A stretch of DNA of 37,934 nucleotides from JANXLS01 sp038227045 (lineage in GTDB: Bacteria > Planctomycetota > SZUA-567 > H5-PLA8). This document shows, one piece after another, positions 1-8,600 of the stretch. The notes under the pieces were generated by a model. It did no database searches, was not told the DNA's origin, and saw only the letters and a list, made by a program, of their open reading frames with translations. Numbering within the stretch: position 1 is the stretch's first letter; each line of letters begins with the position of its first letter. The position numbers were made by a program, and so were the translations under genes. The stretch spans positions 1 through 37,934 of the forward strand of contig JBBRQD010000051.1 in the NCBI GenBank assembly GCA_038227045.1. Reading direction: 5' to 3'.

Positions 1-116
1 ATGATAACGTTTTTCATCTGGGCCTGGCCTCCTGATTATTGGGTCAATGGGTTGTGAGAGACTTCATTGACTTTTTATCTCGAGGCTATGGCTCTTTCTA
101 TTCCATTACATGGTAA

Positions 117-263
117 CTCTCCCCCGCTGGGGAGAGGGCGGACGAGCGCGGCCGTTTGCGCTCGCCGGGTGAGGGGTAGACACGGATTAATATTGCAATC
201 CACGCCTGCCCCTCACCCCGCGCATGAGTACATGCGTCGGCCCTCTCCCTCAAGGGGAGAGGG
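117..263. repeat. Inverted pair of CTCTCCCC hairpin repeats
   Basis: The gene-free stretch 1-370 holds two copies of a small repeat facing each other. Copy one has arms CTCTCCCC (117-124) and GGGGAGAG (129-136) and then gggtgagggg at 167-176. Copy two starts with cccctcaccc at 209-218 and ends with a hairpin at 241-250/254-263. The two copies together form one larger imperfect inverted repeat. Short open frames across it on both strands are repeat-derived and I do not call them genes. Bases 1-116 show nothing I recognise. Confidence 0.7.
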
Positions 264-318
264 AGAACCAATCCACTTGTCCGGTGATCCCCACCGTTTT
301 CAAACCTCATTTTCTCTT

Positions 319-347
319 TTGCAACGCGCGAAAAAGCTTAGCATAAT
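319..347 (+). promoter_or_regulatory. Possible sigma70-type promoter for the MFS gene
   Basis: TTGCAA (319-324) and CATAAT (342-347) are separated by 17 bases and lie 24 bases before the ATG at 371. The -10 box matches consensus at five of six positions and the -35 at four. This is sequence resemblance only, and the sigma factor preference of the organism is unknown. Confidence 0.35.
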
Positions 348-370
348 CGTTTTGGGAACAATCGATAGAC

Positions 371-1885
371 ATGGATGCACCCGTTTCACCGGCGGATTCG
401 GTTTCAGCCGAAATCCCCGCCCCCAGCTCCGCCACCTCGCACGCTTTCTATCGGCAGCTTTCGCCTTCCGCGGTCAAGCGCAGCCTGATCGTCTCGGCGG
501 TCGGCAGCACTATCGGCATGGCGATGTTCGGCGTGGTCCAGGGCACGGTCATCAATTTTTTCCTCGAGGATTTGAATCTCAAAGAGCGCATCCCGTGGTT
601 CACGGCGCTGCTGTGGCTTTCGGGAGTCGGATCGATCTTCGGATCGTGGATTCAGGAACGCTGGGGCCATCGGCGCGCGCTGATGATTTCATGCTGCGGG
701 CTCTCGCGCCTGACGTGGCTCGTGATCGGCTTGCTGCCGCTGATCTGGCCGGAGAAGATCAAGACCGGTGGCCTGTTTATCTGGATCTCGGCGGGTACCG
801 TCGTCTTTTATTTCGTGCATTCCGTCGGCGCGAACGCATGGCTCGCGTGGATGTCGGATCTCGTTCCGCCCGAGCATCAATCGAAGTTCTGGAGCCTGCG
901 CCAGGTCGCCACGTACACCAGCAATTCGGCGGCGCGGCTGGGGTTCGGCTGGTACCTCGAACAGCACCGCGATATGCGTGGCTACGCGATTATTTTCGGG
1001 CTGGCAAGCCTTGCGGGCTTGCTGGATATCGCGACTTATTTTTTCGTCGCGCATCGGGAACCGGCACCCGTCCAGAACCGGCACAGTATTCTCGTCGAAT
1101 CGCTGAAGCGCATGAAGGATTCGTCGTTCCGGAAATTGTGCGGCATTTACGCGTGCTGGCTGGCGGCGAATTGCATCATGGCGCCGACGGTCTATTATTT
1201 TTTTCGCGACCATGTCCAGATGGGGCCGTACAGCATTTCCCAGTGCATGACGATTTCGATGGCCGGTTTCGCCATTTCAAGTTTCTTCTGGGGGCGCTTT
1301 GCACACCGCGAAGGCCACCGTCGCGCGGTGCTCGCATGTTTGATTCTGCAGAATTCGTCCACGCTTTTTTATTGGTTCTGCGGCGCGAATTCAACGCTGC
1401 TGGCGACGGTGGCCTCGACGCTGGAACAGATCGGCTGGGGCGGCGTGACCCTGTTCATGTTCCCCATGCTGATCGACTACACGAAAGGCAAAGGTGGCGG
1501 CCGCGCCGTGGGCATGGCGGCGTTTACCGTTCTGCTGAGCGTCGTCGGCTGCGGCGCGAGCCTTGTCGCCGACAGACGGCTGTTCAACTGGGTGGCCGCA
1601 TTGTTTAACGCGCTGAGTGCCGGAACGCAGTACGGACCGGGCAGCGTTCAAGTTTATCTTGCCGTCATGCTGATCGCGTTTTGTTTGCGTGGCGCGGCAT
1701 TGGTGCTGGCCTGGATGTTGCCGCCGTGCGAAACACAACTCGCGGCCGGTCCCGGCACAAGAATCTTGCGGCGCATGTCGGAAGGCCCCTTGCGCGCGGC
1801 GCAGAATATCGCGGCATTTACGGCAGGACGGCTCGACGACGACGATTCCGACGGCACAAATTCCAATGCGCCAATGGAGAAATGA
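371..1885 (+). CDS. Major facilitator superfamily transporter
   Basis: A 504-residue integral membrane protein with about twelve hydrophobic segments, as expected for an MFS secondary transporter of the inner membrane. The first segment is near residues 37-57. A short basic motif (QERWGHRRAL) lies after the second segment, at the usual place of the MFS loop 2-3 signature. The last 45 residues form a hydrophilic tail rich in Asp and Ser. The N-terminus is a polar extension of about 30 residues before the first helix. No Shine-Dalgarno is obvious, but ATG 371 lies just downstream of a plausible promoter. Substrate cannot be told from sequence. The nearest neighbour on the same strand is an exported esterase 89 bases on, so a peptide, sugar or drug role would be guesswork. 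A longer overlapping frame from 67 lacks membrane character and is a shadow. Confidence 0.85.
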   Translation: MDAPVSPADSVSAEIPAPSSATSHAFYRQLSPSAVKRSLIVSAVGSTIGMAMFGVVQGTVINFFLEDLNLKERIPWFTALLWLSGVGSIFGSWIQERWGHRRALMISCCGLSRLTWLVIGLLPLIWPEKIKTGGLFIWISAGTVVFYFVHSVGANAWLAWMSDLVPPEHQSKFWSLRQVATYTSNSAARLGFGWYLEQHRDMRGYAIIFGLASLAGLLDIATYFFVAHREPAPVQNRHSILVESLKRMKDSSFRKLCGIYACWLAANCIMAPTVYYFFRDHVQMGPYSISQCMTISMAGFAISSFFWGRFAHREGHRRAVLACLILQNSSTLFYWFCGANSTLLATVASTLEQIGWGGVTLFMFPMLIDYTKGKGGGRAVGMAAFTVLLSVVGCGASLVADRRLFNWVAALFNALSAGTQYGPGSVQVYLAVMLIAFCLRGAALVLAWMLPPCETQLAAGPGTRILRRMSEGPLRAAQNIAAFTAGRLDDDDSDGTNSNAPMEK

Positions 1886-1898
1886 CGGCGTTTCCGCT

Positions 1899-1960
1899 AT
1901 AGTGTGGGCGCACTATTGTGGTGCAGGCTTCCAGCCTGCGCAGGCAAGATGCCGCAGCAC
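1899..1960. repeat. Short palindromes between MFS and esterase genes
   Basis: ATAGTG/CACTAT (1899-1904, 1911-1916) is followed by GCAGGCT-TCC-AGCCTGC (1923-1939) and a related half copy at 1940-1960. The core looks like the gcaggcttccagcctgc type of dispersed intergenic repeat. It may fold as RNA and separate the two transcripts, but no T-run follows, so an intrinsic terminator is not supported. Confidence 0.6.
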
Positions 1961-1974
1961 AAAAGTAAGGAGCC

Positions 1975-2853
1975 ATGATGTTGAAACATTTGTTTATCTG
2001 CCTGCTTGTCTGCACGACGCTGAATATCCGCGCGTCTGACGACGTGACTTTTGAAAAAGATGTCGTCTACGGCAACGCCGGCGGCGTTGAATTAAAACTC
2101 GATCTTTCGCATCCCGTGACCGGCAATGGACCCTTTCCGTGCCTCGTATTCCTTCACGGCGGCGGCTGGGCGATGGGCAGCAAGTCCATGTATGACGGCA
2201 CCATTAAAGATTTCGCCAAGCACGGTTACGTCGTCGCCACCGTCGAATACCGCTTCGCGCCGCAATTCAGATTTCCCGCGCAAGTCGAAGACGCGAAATG
2301 TGCTGTGCGCTATCTGCGCGCGCACGCGAAAGAACTGCATATCAATACCGAGAAATTCGGAGCGCTCGGCGAATCCGCCGGTGGCCACTTGTCGCTGATG
2401 CTGGGACTCATGAACAAAGAAGACGGCCTGGATGGCGATGGCGGCAACCCCGAGCAATCGAGCAAGGTTCAGTGCGTCGTCAATTATTTTGGGCCGGGGG
2501 ATTTTACGACGCCGGGCGACTTCAACCAGACCGGACACGCTATCGTCAGCAATTTCCTGGGCACCGACGACGTCAAAAACCCGATAGTCGCAAAAGCGTC
2601 GCCTGCCACATACATCGACAAAAGCGATCCGCCGGTCCTGACCTTCCACGGCAGCAAAGATCCGCTCGTACCGCTGATCATGTCGACGCACCTGCACGAG
2701 CAACTGAAGAAAGCCGGCGTCGAAGAAAAACTCGAAGTGCAGGAAGGTTTGTTTCACGGCTGGGGTGGCAAAGACCGCGAACGGACGATGAAAGAATCGC
2801 TCGAATTTTTCGACAAGCATTTGAAAACGGAATCCGCGCCGAAGGAAAAATAA
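1975..2853 (+). CDS. Exported alpha/beta hydrolase (carboxylesterase/lipase type)
   Basis: A 292-residue alpha/beta hydrolase of the hormone-sensitive-lipase/BD-FAE-like group, which hydrolyses ester bonds in small acyl, acetylated sugar or feruloyl substrates. Residues 1-20 look like a signal peptide ending near IRA-SDD. The oxyanion motif HGGGW is at residues 61-65. The nucleophile elbow GESAG is at 132-136 (Ser134), with likely Asp229 in SKDPLVP and His261 in LFHGWG completing the triad. AAGGAG at 1967-1972 precedes two adjacent ATGs; the second (1978) has the better spacing, so the first codon may not be used. The stop TAA shares a base with the ATG of the next small gene, which suggests translational coupling. 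Periplasmic or outer-surface location is inferred from the signal peptide. The physiological ester is not evident. Confidence 0.85.
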   Translation: MMLKHLFICLLVCTTLNIRASDDVTFEKDVVYGNAGGVELKLDLSHPVTGNGPFPCLVFLHGGGWAMGSKSMYDGTIKDFAKHGYVVATVEYRFAPQFRFPAQVEDAKCAVRYLRAHAKELHINTEKFGALGESAGGHLSLMLGLMNKEDGLDGDGGNPEQSSKVQCVVNYFGPGDFTTPGDFNQTGHAIVSNFLGTDDVKNPIVAKASPATYIDKSDPPVLTFHGSKDPLVPLIMSTHLHEQLKKAGVEEKLEVQEGLFHGWGGKDRERTMKESLEFFDKHLKTESAPKEK

Positions 2854-3434
2854 TGGGACGAAACGTTCTGATAGTTGCGATACTTCTTGCGCTGGCCGGC
2901 TCGGTTTACTTCGTCGTCGACCGGATGTTTTGGCTCACCTGTACTATCGTCAATGAATTCGGCCAAGATGTGAAGGATGTCAGCGTAACATATCCGGGCG
3001 GAACGGTCTCGATTCCACTGCTTCGCAATGGCTCGAGTGTTCGCTCCGCTGTTACGCTAAAACAAGTCGGAATAGGAAATTGGGCCGGTTCTGTTACCGA
3101 CTTGAACGGTGCCATCCATTCTCAACCGTTTGATACATATATCGAGACTGGTTACAAGGGAAAAGTTATCGTGCGAATAAAGCCGGGGCGATCAATGACT
3201 TTCGAAAACCATACATACGTTAAATTATCCGCAATAAAATCTGAAGCGGCATGGCTCGAAACGCCGTGTTATTCCTCTTCTTTCTTGGTTTCAGCGAACG
3301 TCAGCGGCAAATCCTTGTACTCCGGGAACGCCGCCGGATCGATTCCTGTTTTCTTGAGCATTTCGTACAGGCCGCGCTGCAACACTTTGTCTTCCTCCAA
3401 GTCCGCCGCGAACTCGCTCTTCCTCCATTCCTGA
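2853..3434 (+). CDS. Small membrane-anchored protein of unknown function
   Basis: The start ATG overlaps the last base of the esterase stop (TAATG), so it is probably translated with the esterase. Residues 1-25 form one hydrophobic helix (ILLALAGSVYFVV), then an exported domain of about 115 residues rich in beta-forming residues, ending near VKLSAIKSEAAWLE. After about residue 138 the frame continues antisense into the S41 protease gene, and this part is polar and serine-rich. The overlap of about 165 bases with a real gene suggests that the C-terminal 55 residues are read-through after loss of an original stop. I do not recognise a family. The fold could be an immunoglobulin-like sandwich, but that is a guess. 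Confidence 0.55.
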   Translation: MGRNVLIVAILLALAGSVYFVVDRMFWLTCTIVNEFGQDVKDVSVTYPGGTVSIPLLRNGSSVRSAVTLKQVGIGNWAGSVTDLNGAIHSQPFDTYIETGYKGKVIVRIKPGRSMTFENHTYVKLSAIKSEAAWLETPCYSSSFLVSANVSGKSLYSGNAAGSIPVFLSISYRPRCNTLSSSKSAANSLFLHS

Positions 3435-5425
3435 GCCAGATGCCGCGCAATATAACGCAGTTCCGCGCGCACGTCGTCGCGCGGCGCGGTCGTCTTCAAG
3501 CCCTTGTAAAACTCCTCGAAGCCGGGCCACGCGTTGCAATCGCGGCAATCGAATTGCGCCAGTTTAGAGTACAGCTCTTTGTTCGGGTCCCAAGATTTGC
3601 GGATGAAATCCTCGAACACATTGGTGCGCCGCAATTCGGCCAGCGTTTCCAGAATCCAGCCGTTCGAATCGCGCGGTTTGACCAGAATATCCGGTTCGAT
3701 GCCCTTCTCGTGAATGCTGCGCCCGGACGGCAGATAATACTTCGCGATCGTGAGCCGCAAGCGCGTTTCGTTGCCTGTCGCACGGACGTCCAGAATCTGC
3801 TGCACCGAGCCTTTGCCGAACGTCTTCTCGCCGATCAGCGGTGCGCGCTTGTGATCCTGCAACGCCCCCGACACGATCTCAGATGCCGACGCCGTGCCGT
3901 TGTTCACCAGCACGGCCATGGGCAGCGTCTCGTCTTCCGCGCCGCCCGTCGCAAAGAAATCCTTGCGCGGCGAGAATTCCTTGCGGCCTTCGGAGTACAC
4001 GATCAGCTTGTGGTCGCCCAGAAACAAGTCGGCGATCTCGACGCCCGCTCTCAACAAGCCGCCGCCGTTGTCGCGCAGATCGAATACCAATGCCTTGGCG
4101 TTCTGCTTCTTGACCAGATCGTCCATCGCCGCGCGCATTTCATCCGCGCTGCGTTCGCCGAATTTAATCAGGCGAATGTAGGCGATGTTTCCCGGAAACA
4201 TCGTTGCGAATACGCTCTGCACTTTGATGTCCTGCCGCACGATCGCCACTTCGATCGGTTTGCCGAAGCCGCGCCGCCGGTATTTCACATTGACCGTCGT
4301 GCCGATTTTTCCCTTGAGCTTGTCAATCACGGCGTTCATTCCGCCGGCCTCAAGCAGACTCGACACCTTTTGTCCGTCTATTTCCTGAATTACGTCGAGC
4401 GCGCGCAGCCCCGCTTCGTACGCCGGCGATTTGAAAATCGGGCTTGTGATAATGAACGCATTGTCGCGCATTCCGACGAACGCGCCGATTCCCGCGTAAT
4501 CCTGATGCAGCGAATCCTGAAGATTTTTCACTTCGCCGGGTTCGAGGTATTGCGAGAACGGATCGAGACCACGGACCATGCCTTTCGCGGCGTTTTGAAA
4601 CAGCTTGTCGAAATTGATTTTCGTCTCGTCGGCGTATGCCGCGCGGATCGCGTTGGTCAGTTCTTGAATCAATTCGATGCCTTTCGCATAAGCGGGATCG
4701 GACGGCGCGGCTTTCGCTGTGGTGTCGGCGTGCTTGAGCAAATTGAGCGCGCGTTCACCGCGTTCGGTCGGTTCGGCAAAGAGGCTGAAGACGCGCGCGC
4801 GAACTTCCGGAATCAGCAGGCCGCCGTTCTCCCCAAGCACCAGCGCGGCTTCGTCGCGCACGGCCGGATCGGCCGAATTCGAGAGCAGGCTTTTCAACGC
4901 GTCTCCGCCGTCAAGATTCTTCGAAACGCGCATGAGGCTTCGCGCCAGAACAATCCTGGTCATCTCGTCGCGTTCGTTTTTCAACGCGTTCTGGAGCGCT
5001 TGAAGGATACGTTCGTTTCCATGAAGTGAAATCGCAAGCGCGATAGCGCTTCCGGCCAGACGGCGTGTGTCGGTGCCCTCGCCGTGTTCGACGAGTTCGG
5101 CCAGCGCAACTCCGGCTTTCTCCGTTTTGTTAAGCTGGCAAAGCGCCCGCGCGCAGGCAAGGCGCACTTTCTCGTTTTTGGAAGACGCAAGTTTTTCCTC
5201 CAGCCGCGCGACGATCGCGCCGCCGTCGCTGCGCCCGAATTTAACGAGCCGGCCTGCCGCTTCCCAAATATCGTCCGCGGTTTGAGATTCGATGCGCTCA
5301 AACAATTGATCGACACTCGCGGATGCGAGCGGCACTTTGTCCTTGGAAGCTTCGGCGCAGAAACCGATCGACGACAGAATTAAGACAGCCAGAATCGAAG
5401 GGAGTAAATCGAAATATCGTTTCAT
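3269..5425 (-). CDS. S41 C-terminal processing protease with HEAT-like N-terminal repeats and PDZ
   Basis: A tail-specific serine protease of the CtpA/Prc family, here 718 residues against roughly 400-550 for common CtpA proteins. The frame opens at 5467, but ATG 5425 is the likely start because it follows an AGGA box and begins a clean signal peptide (MKRYFDLLPSILAVLIL...CAEA). Mature residues to about 240 look like helical HEAT-type repeats (EKVRLACARALCQL, DEMTRIVLARSL). A PDZ domain follows (GIGAFVG, SPAYEAGLRALDVIQEIDG), then the catalytic core with DLRDNGGG, the nucleophile Ser in GTASASEIV and Lys in TFGKGSVQ 25 residues later, the classic Ser-Lys dyad spacing. The C-terminus carries a C-x2-C pair (FDCRDCNAW). 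It should act in the periplasm on protein C-termini. The gene faces the esterase pair tail to tail and overlaps the end of the small gene. Confidence 0.92.
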   Translation of the reverse strand: MKRYFDLLPSILAVLILSSIGFCAEASKDKVPLASASVDQLFERIESQTADDIWEAAGRLVKFGRSDGGAIVARLEEKLASSKNEKVRLACARALCQLNKTEKAGVALAELVEHGEGTDTRRLAGSAIALAISLHGNERILQALQNALKNERDEMTRIVLARSLMRVSKNLDGGDALKSLLSNSADPAVRDEAALVLGENGGLLIPEVRARVFSLFAEPTERGERALNLLKHADTTAKAAPSDPAYAKGIELIQELTNAIRAAYADETKINFDKLFQNAAKGMVRGLDPFSQYLEPGEVKNLQDSLHQDYAGIGAFVGMRDNAFIITSPIFKSPAYEAGLRALDVIQEIDGQKVSSLLEAGGMNAVIDKLKGKIGTTVNVKYRRRGFGKPIEVAIVRQDIKVQSVFATMFPGNIAYIRLIKFGERSADEMRAAMDDLVKKQNAKALVFDLRDNGGGLLRAGVEIADLFLGDHKLIVYSEGRKEFSPRKDFFATGGAEDETLPMAVLVNNGTASASEIVSGALQDHKRAPLIGEKTFGKGSVQQILDVRATGNETRLRLTIAKYYLPSGRSIHEKGIEPDILVKPRDSNGWILETLAELRRTNVFEDFIRKSWDPNKELYSKLAQFDCRDCNAWPGFEEFYKGLKTTAPRDDVRAELRYIARHLAQEWRKSEFAADLEEDKVLQRGLYEMLKKTGIDPAAFPEYKDLPLTFAETKKEEE

Positions 5426-5554
5426 AAGAAGCAATCCTGGAGTGATGACGCCCAGCGTATTATCCATTCTCGTATTTCGATACGGAAATACAATGCTGAA
5501 TGCTCAGAAAGTTGGGCAGAGAAATTCCTCAAACAACCTCTCATGTTCTGCTGT

Positions 5555-5585
5555 CCTTTGCGAACCTCTGCGCCCTCATTCGGTG
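5555..5585. repeat. CTTTGCG/TCTGCG patchwork repeat, copy 1
   Basis: cctttgcgaacctctgcgcc and the following bases resemble two other copies at 29279-29310 and 35562-35600. It lies in the 267-base spacer between the divergent protease and dehydrogenase genes. No function is evident. Confidence 0.5.
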
Positions 5586-5692
5586 AATCCCGCCACTTTT
5601 CCCTGAAAGCCATTTGTGCTATATCGTAATGCAACTAAATTAACGAATTCGACACGACATCGCTCCGGCGAATCAAAAAGGACTGGGTAAGC

Positions 5693-8600
5693 ATGCCGAC
5701 CGCCACCGCGGACAACTCGATCAAGCTCAAACTGCTCACGCTGATGCTCGAATCCCGTTTCAACGACGAGGCCGAGCAGACGCTCAAACGCCGCGGGCAG
5801 GGATATTTTCAGCTTTCGTCGGAAGGGCACGAAGCGCTGGCCGGCGTGGCAATCGCCATGCGGACAGATGATTGGCTGCACCCGCATTATCGCGACCGCG
5901 CCATCGTGATGGGGCGCGGCGTCGAACACGAAGAGTTTTTCCTCGATTTTTACAGCAAGGCCGGCGGCCCATCGGGCGGACGCCAGATGCCCGTGCACTT
6001 CAATTCGCGCCGGCACCGCATCGTCTCGCTGAGCTCCCCTGTCGCCACCAATTTACTGCAAGCCGTCGGCATGGCGATGAGCCTGAAAGAGCGCGGATTG
6101 GACGAAGTCGTCGTCGCGTCGGTGGGCGATGCGTCCACGCGCGAGGGCGAATCGCTCGAAGCCTTCGCTCAAGCGGCCGTTGACAAACTGCCAATCGTTT
6201 TTTTGATCGAAGACAATCGCTACGGCATCTCGACGCCCACCGATGGCAAGACGTTTTGGACGATCAAACACGGCCTCGCCGAAGCGGAACAAACCCATTG
6301 GTTCTACGGCTGCCGGGTCGAGCTGATCGACGGACTCGATCCCGTCGCGGTCTACGAGGCGTCGGCCGCCGCCATCGAACGCGCGCGAAAAGGAGAAGGT
6401 CCGACATGTCTCGTGGCGCGCCTTGAGCGCTTAAAAAGCCATTCGAGTTCCGACGATCAGCGCCAGTACCGCAGCGTGGAAGAATTGAAGTCGATTCAAG
6501 AAAATGACCCGGTCAAGCATTTCGTCGAGCGCTGCCTGCTGGAAAAGATTTTGTCGCGCTCGGAATTGGAAACGCTGAAAACAAAGATCAAGGCCGAGAT
6601 TCAGGTTGCCGTCGAACGCGCTCATCGCGCGCCCGAACCCGACACAGGGAACGTCAAAGGCACCGCCTTCGCCAAGCTGCCGGACGGACTTCCGGCGCGC
6701 GATCAGCACATGCCGCCGTATCTGTCGAAACGTTCCGGCGGTTTTACGATGGCGCAATGCATCGACGTGACCCTGGAGCAGGAGATGCGGCTCAACACGC
6801 GAATATGCGTGTTCGGGGAAGACATCGAGGATCCGAAGGGCGACGTCTTCGGGACAACGCGCGGGTTGTCGAAACATTTTCCGGGGCGCGTGAAGAATTC
6901 TCCGCTGGCCGAAGCGACAATCATCGGCAGCGCGGTGGGCCGTTCGATCATGGGCGACCTGCCCGTGGCCGCAATCCAGTTCATCGATTTCATGGGCCCG
7001 GCGCTCAATCAGCTTTTCAACGAAGTAACGACACTCTGCTGGCGCAGCCAGGGGCAGTGGAATTGCCCGATGGTCATCATGGCTCCGTATGGCGCCTATT
7101 TGCCGGGGCTGGGGCCGTGGCACAGCCAGACCAATGAAGCGATCTTTGCGCATTTACCGGGCCTGCATGTCGTGATTCCGTCAAGCCCCGGCGACGCGGC
7201 GGGGCTGTTGCGCTTCGCGCTGCGCTGCAATCGTCCGGTGCTTTATCTGTATCCGAAAGCGCTGCTGCACAGCGCCGAAGACACCGTGCACGAGCCCAGC
7301 CTCGATTGCACCGTGCCGTTCGGAATAGCGCGGATCGTGCGCTCGGGGAGCGACCTGACTGTCGTGACGTGGGGCAACGGCGTGTCGCTGTGCCGGGCCG
7401 CCGCCGTTCAAGCCGCGAAAGAAGGCATCGAAGCGGAGATCGTCGATCTGCGCACGATGACGCCGTGGGACTCGAAAGCCGTGATGGAATCGGTGATCAA
7501 AACCGGGCGGCTGCTGGTCGTTCACGAAGACAGCAAAACCTGCGGCATGGGCGCCGAAGTGATCGCGGAGATTGTCAGCGAGGCGTTCGAACAGTTGCGC
7601 GCCGTGCCCGCGCGCGTGACCAAGAGCGACGATCACAATCCCTTTAATTATGCGCTGGAACTGGCGTTGCTGCCGAGCGTCGACAACGTGCTGAAAGCGA
7701 TGCGCGAACAGGCTCGCCAGGATTTGCGACCAGGGCGCAGAGCGCTCGACTCCGCCGGTGGAATCGGCATTTCCGCGACGGCCTCGAAGATGGAAGCATC
7801 CAAACGCCTTACCGGGGTTTTCGCGCCGCCCGTTGCAAAGCCTCAGCCCGAGGAGACACTGCCGGCCGCCGCGCGGCAGATCGACGTCGAAGCGCCGCGG
7901 CAATCGCCGACTGACGAAGACGCGACGGTGCTGCGCTTCCTTGTCAAGATCGGACAAAAAGTCAAAGCCGGCGCGCCGCTCGCCGAAATGGAAGCAAACA
8001 AAGGATCGTTCGAAGTCGAAGCGCCGCAAGACGGCACGGTGGCAAAATTCTACGCAAAAGAAGGCGACCGCGTGCGCGTTGAAACGCCGCTCGTGGCGCT
8101 GGACGTGGCCGAGGGCGCGGCGGTTTCAAAAGATCAGGGCACGGGTGCGGATGCGCCCGCTGCGGTGTCCGCCGGCCCCCGCGAAATTATTCTTAGCCCC
8201 GCTCAAATGCAGGTCGGCGCGCTGGCGCTGAAGAGCCAGTTGGAAATTCCGCGCGTGTCTGTCGATTGCGAAGTGGACATGACCGGCGTCGCACGCCAGC
8301 GCGATGCGCTGAAGTCCGAGTTCGAAACCAAGTTCCGATTGCGCCCGACCTACACGCACATGATCCTATGGGCGATCGCGCAAGCGATGCATGACGAGAG
8401 ACATGAAGGTTTCCGCGGGAGGCTTGCGCCTTCGTCCGACCGGCTTTTGGTTGATGAAAGCGTCAACGTCGGTTTCGCCGCAGTCGGTCCGCACGAAAAT
8501 CTGTATTCGCCGGTGGTCAAGGGCGCGGAGAAATTGTCGTTCATCGATTTCGCGCGGCGCATTCACGATCTCACTGAAAAAGTCCGCAGCGGCGAGATCC

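Noticed and set aside
98..310. 70-residue minus-strand frame in the left spacer
   Set aside because: It spans the inverted hairpin repeats and has no ribosome site or protein-like character.
67..1608. 513-residue frame overlapping the MFS gene
   Set aside because: It is Arg/His/Gly-rich without domains or membrane helices, and the overlapping frame gives a clear twelve-helix transporter.
3251..5029. 592-residue frame antisense to the S41 protease
   Set aside because: The opposite strand carries all protease motifs; this one is a codon-bias shadow in GC-rich DNA.
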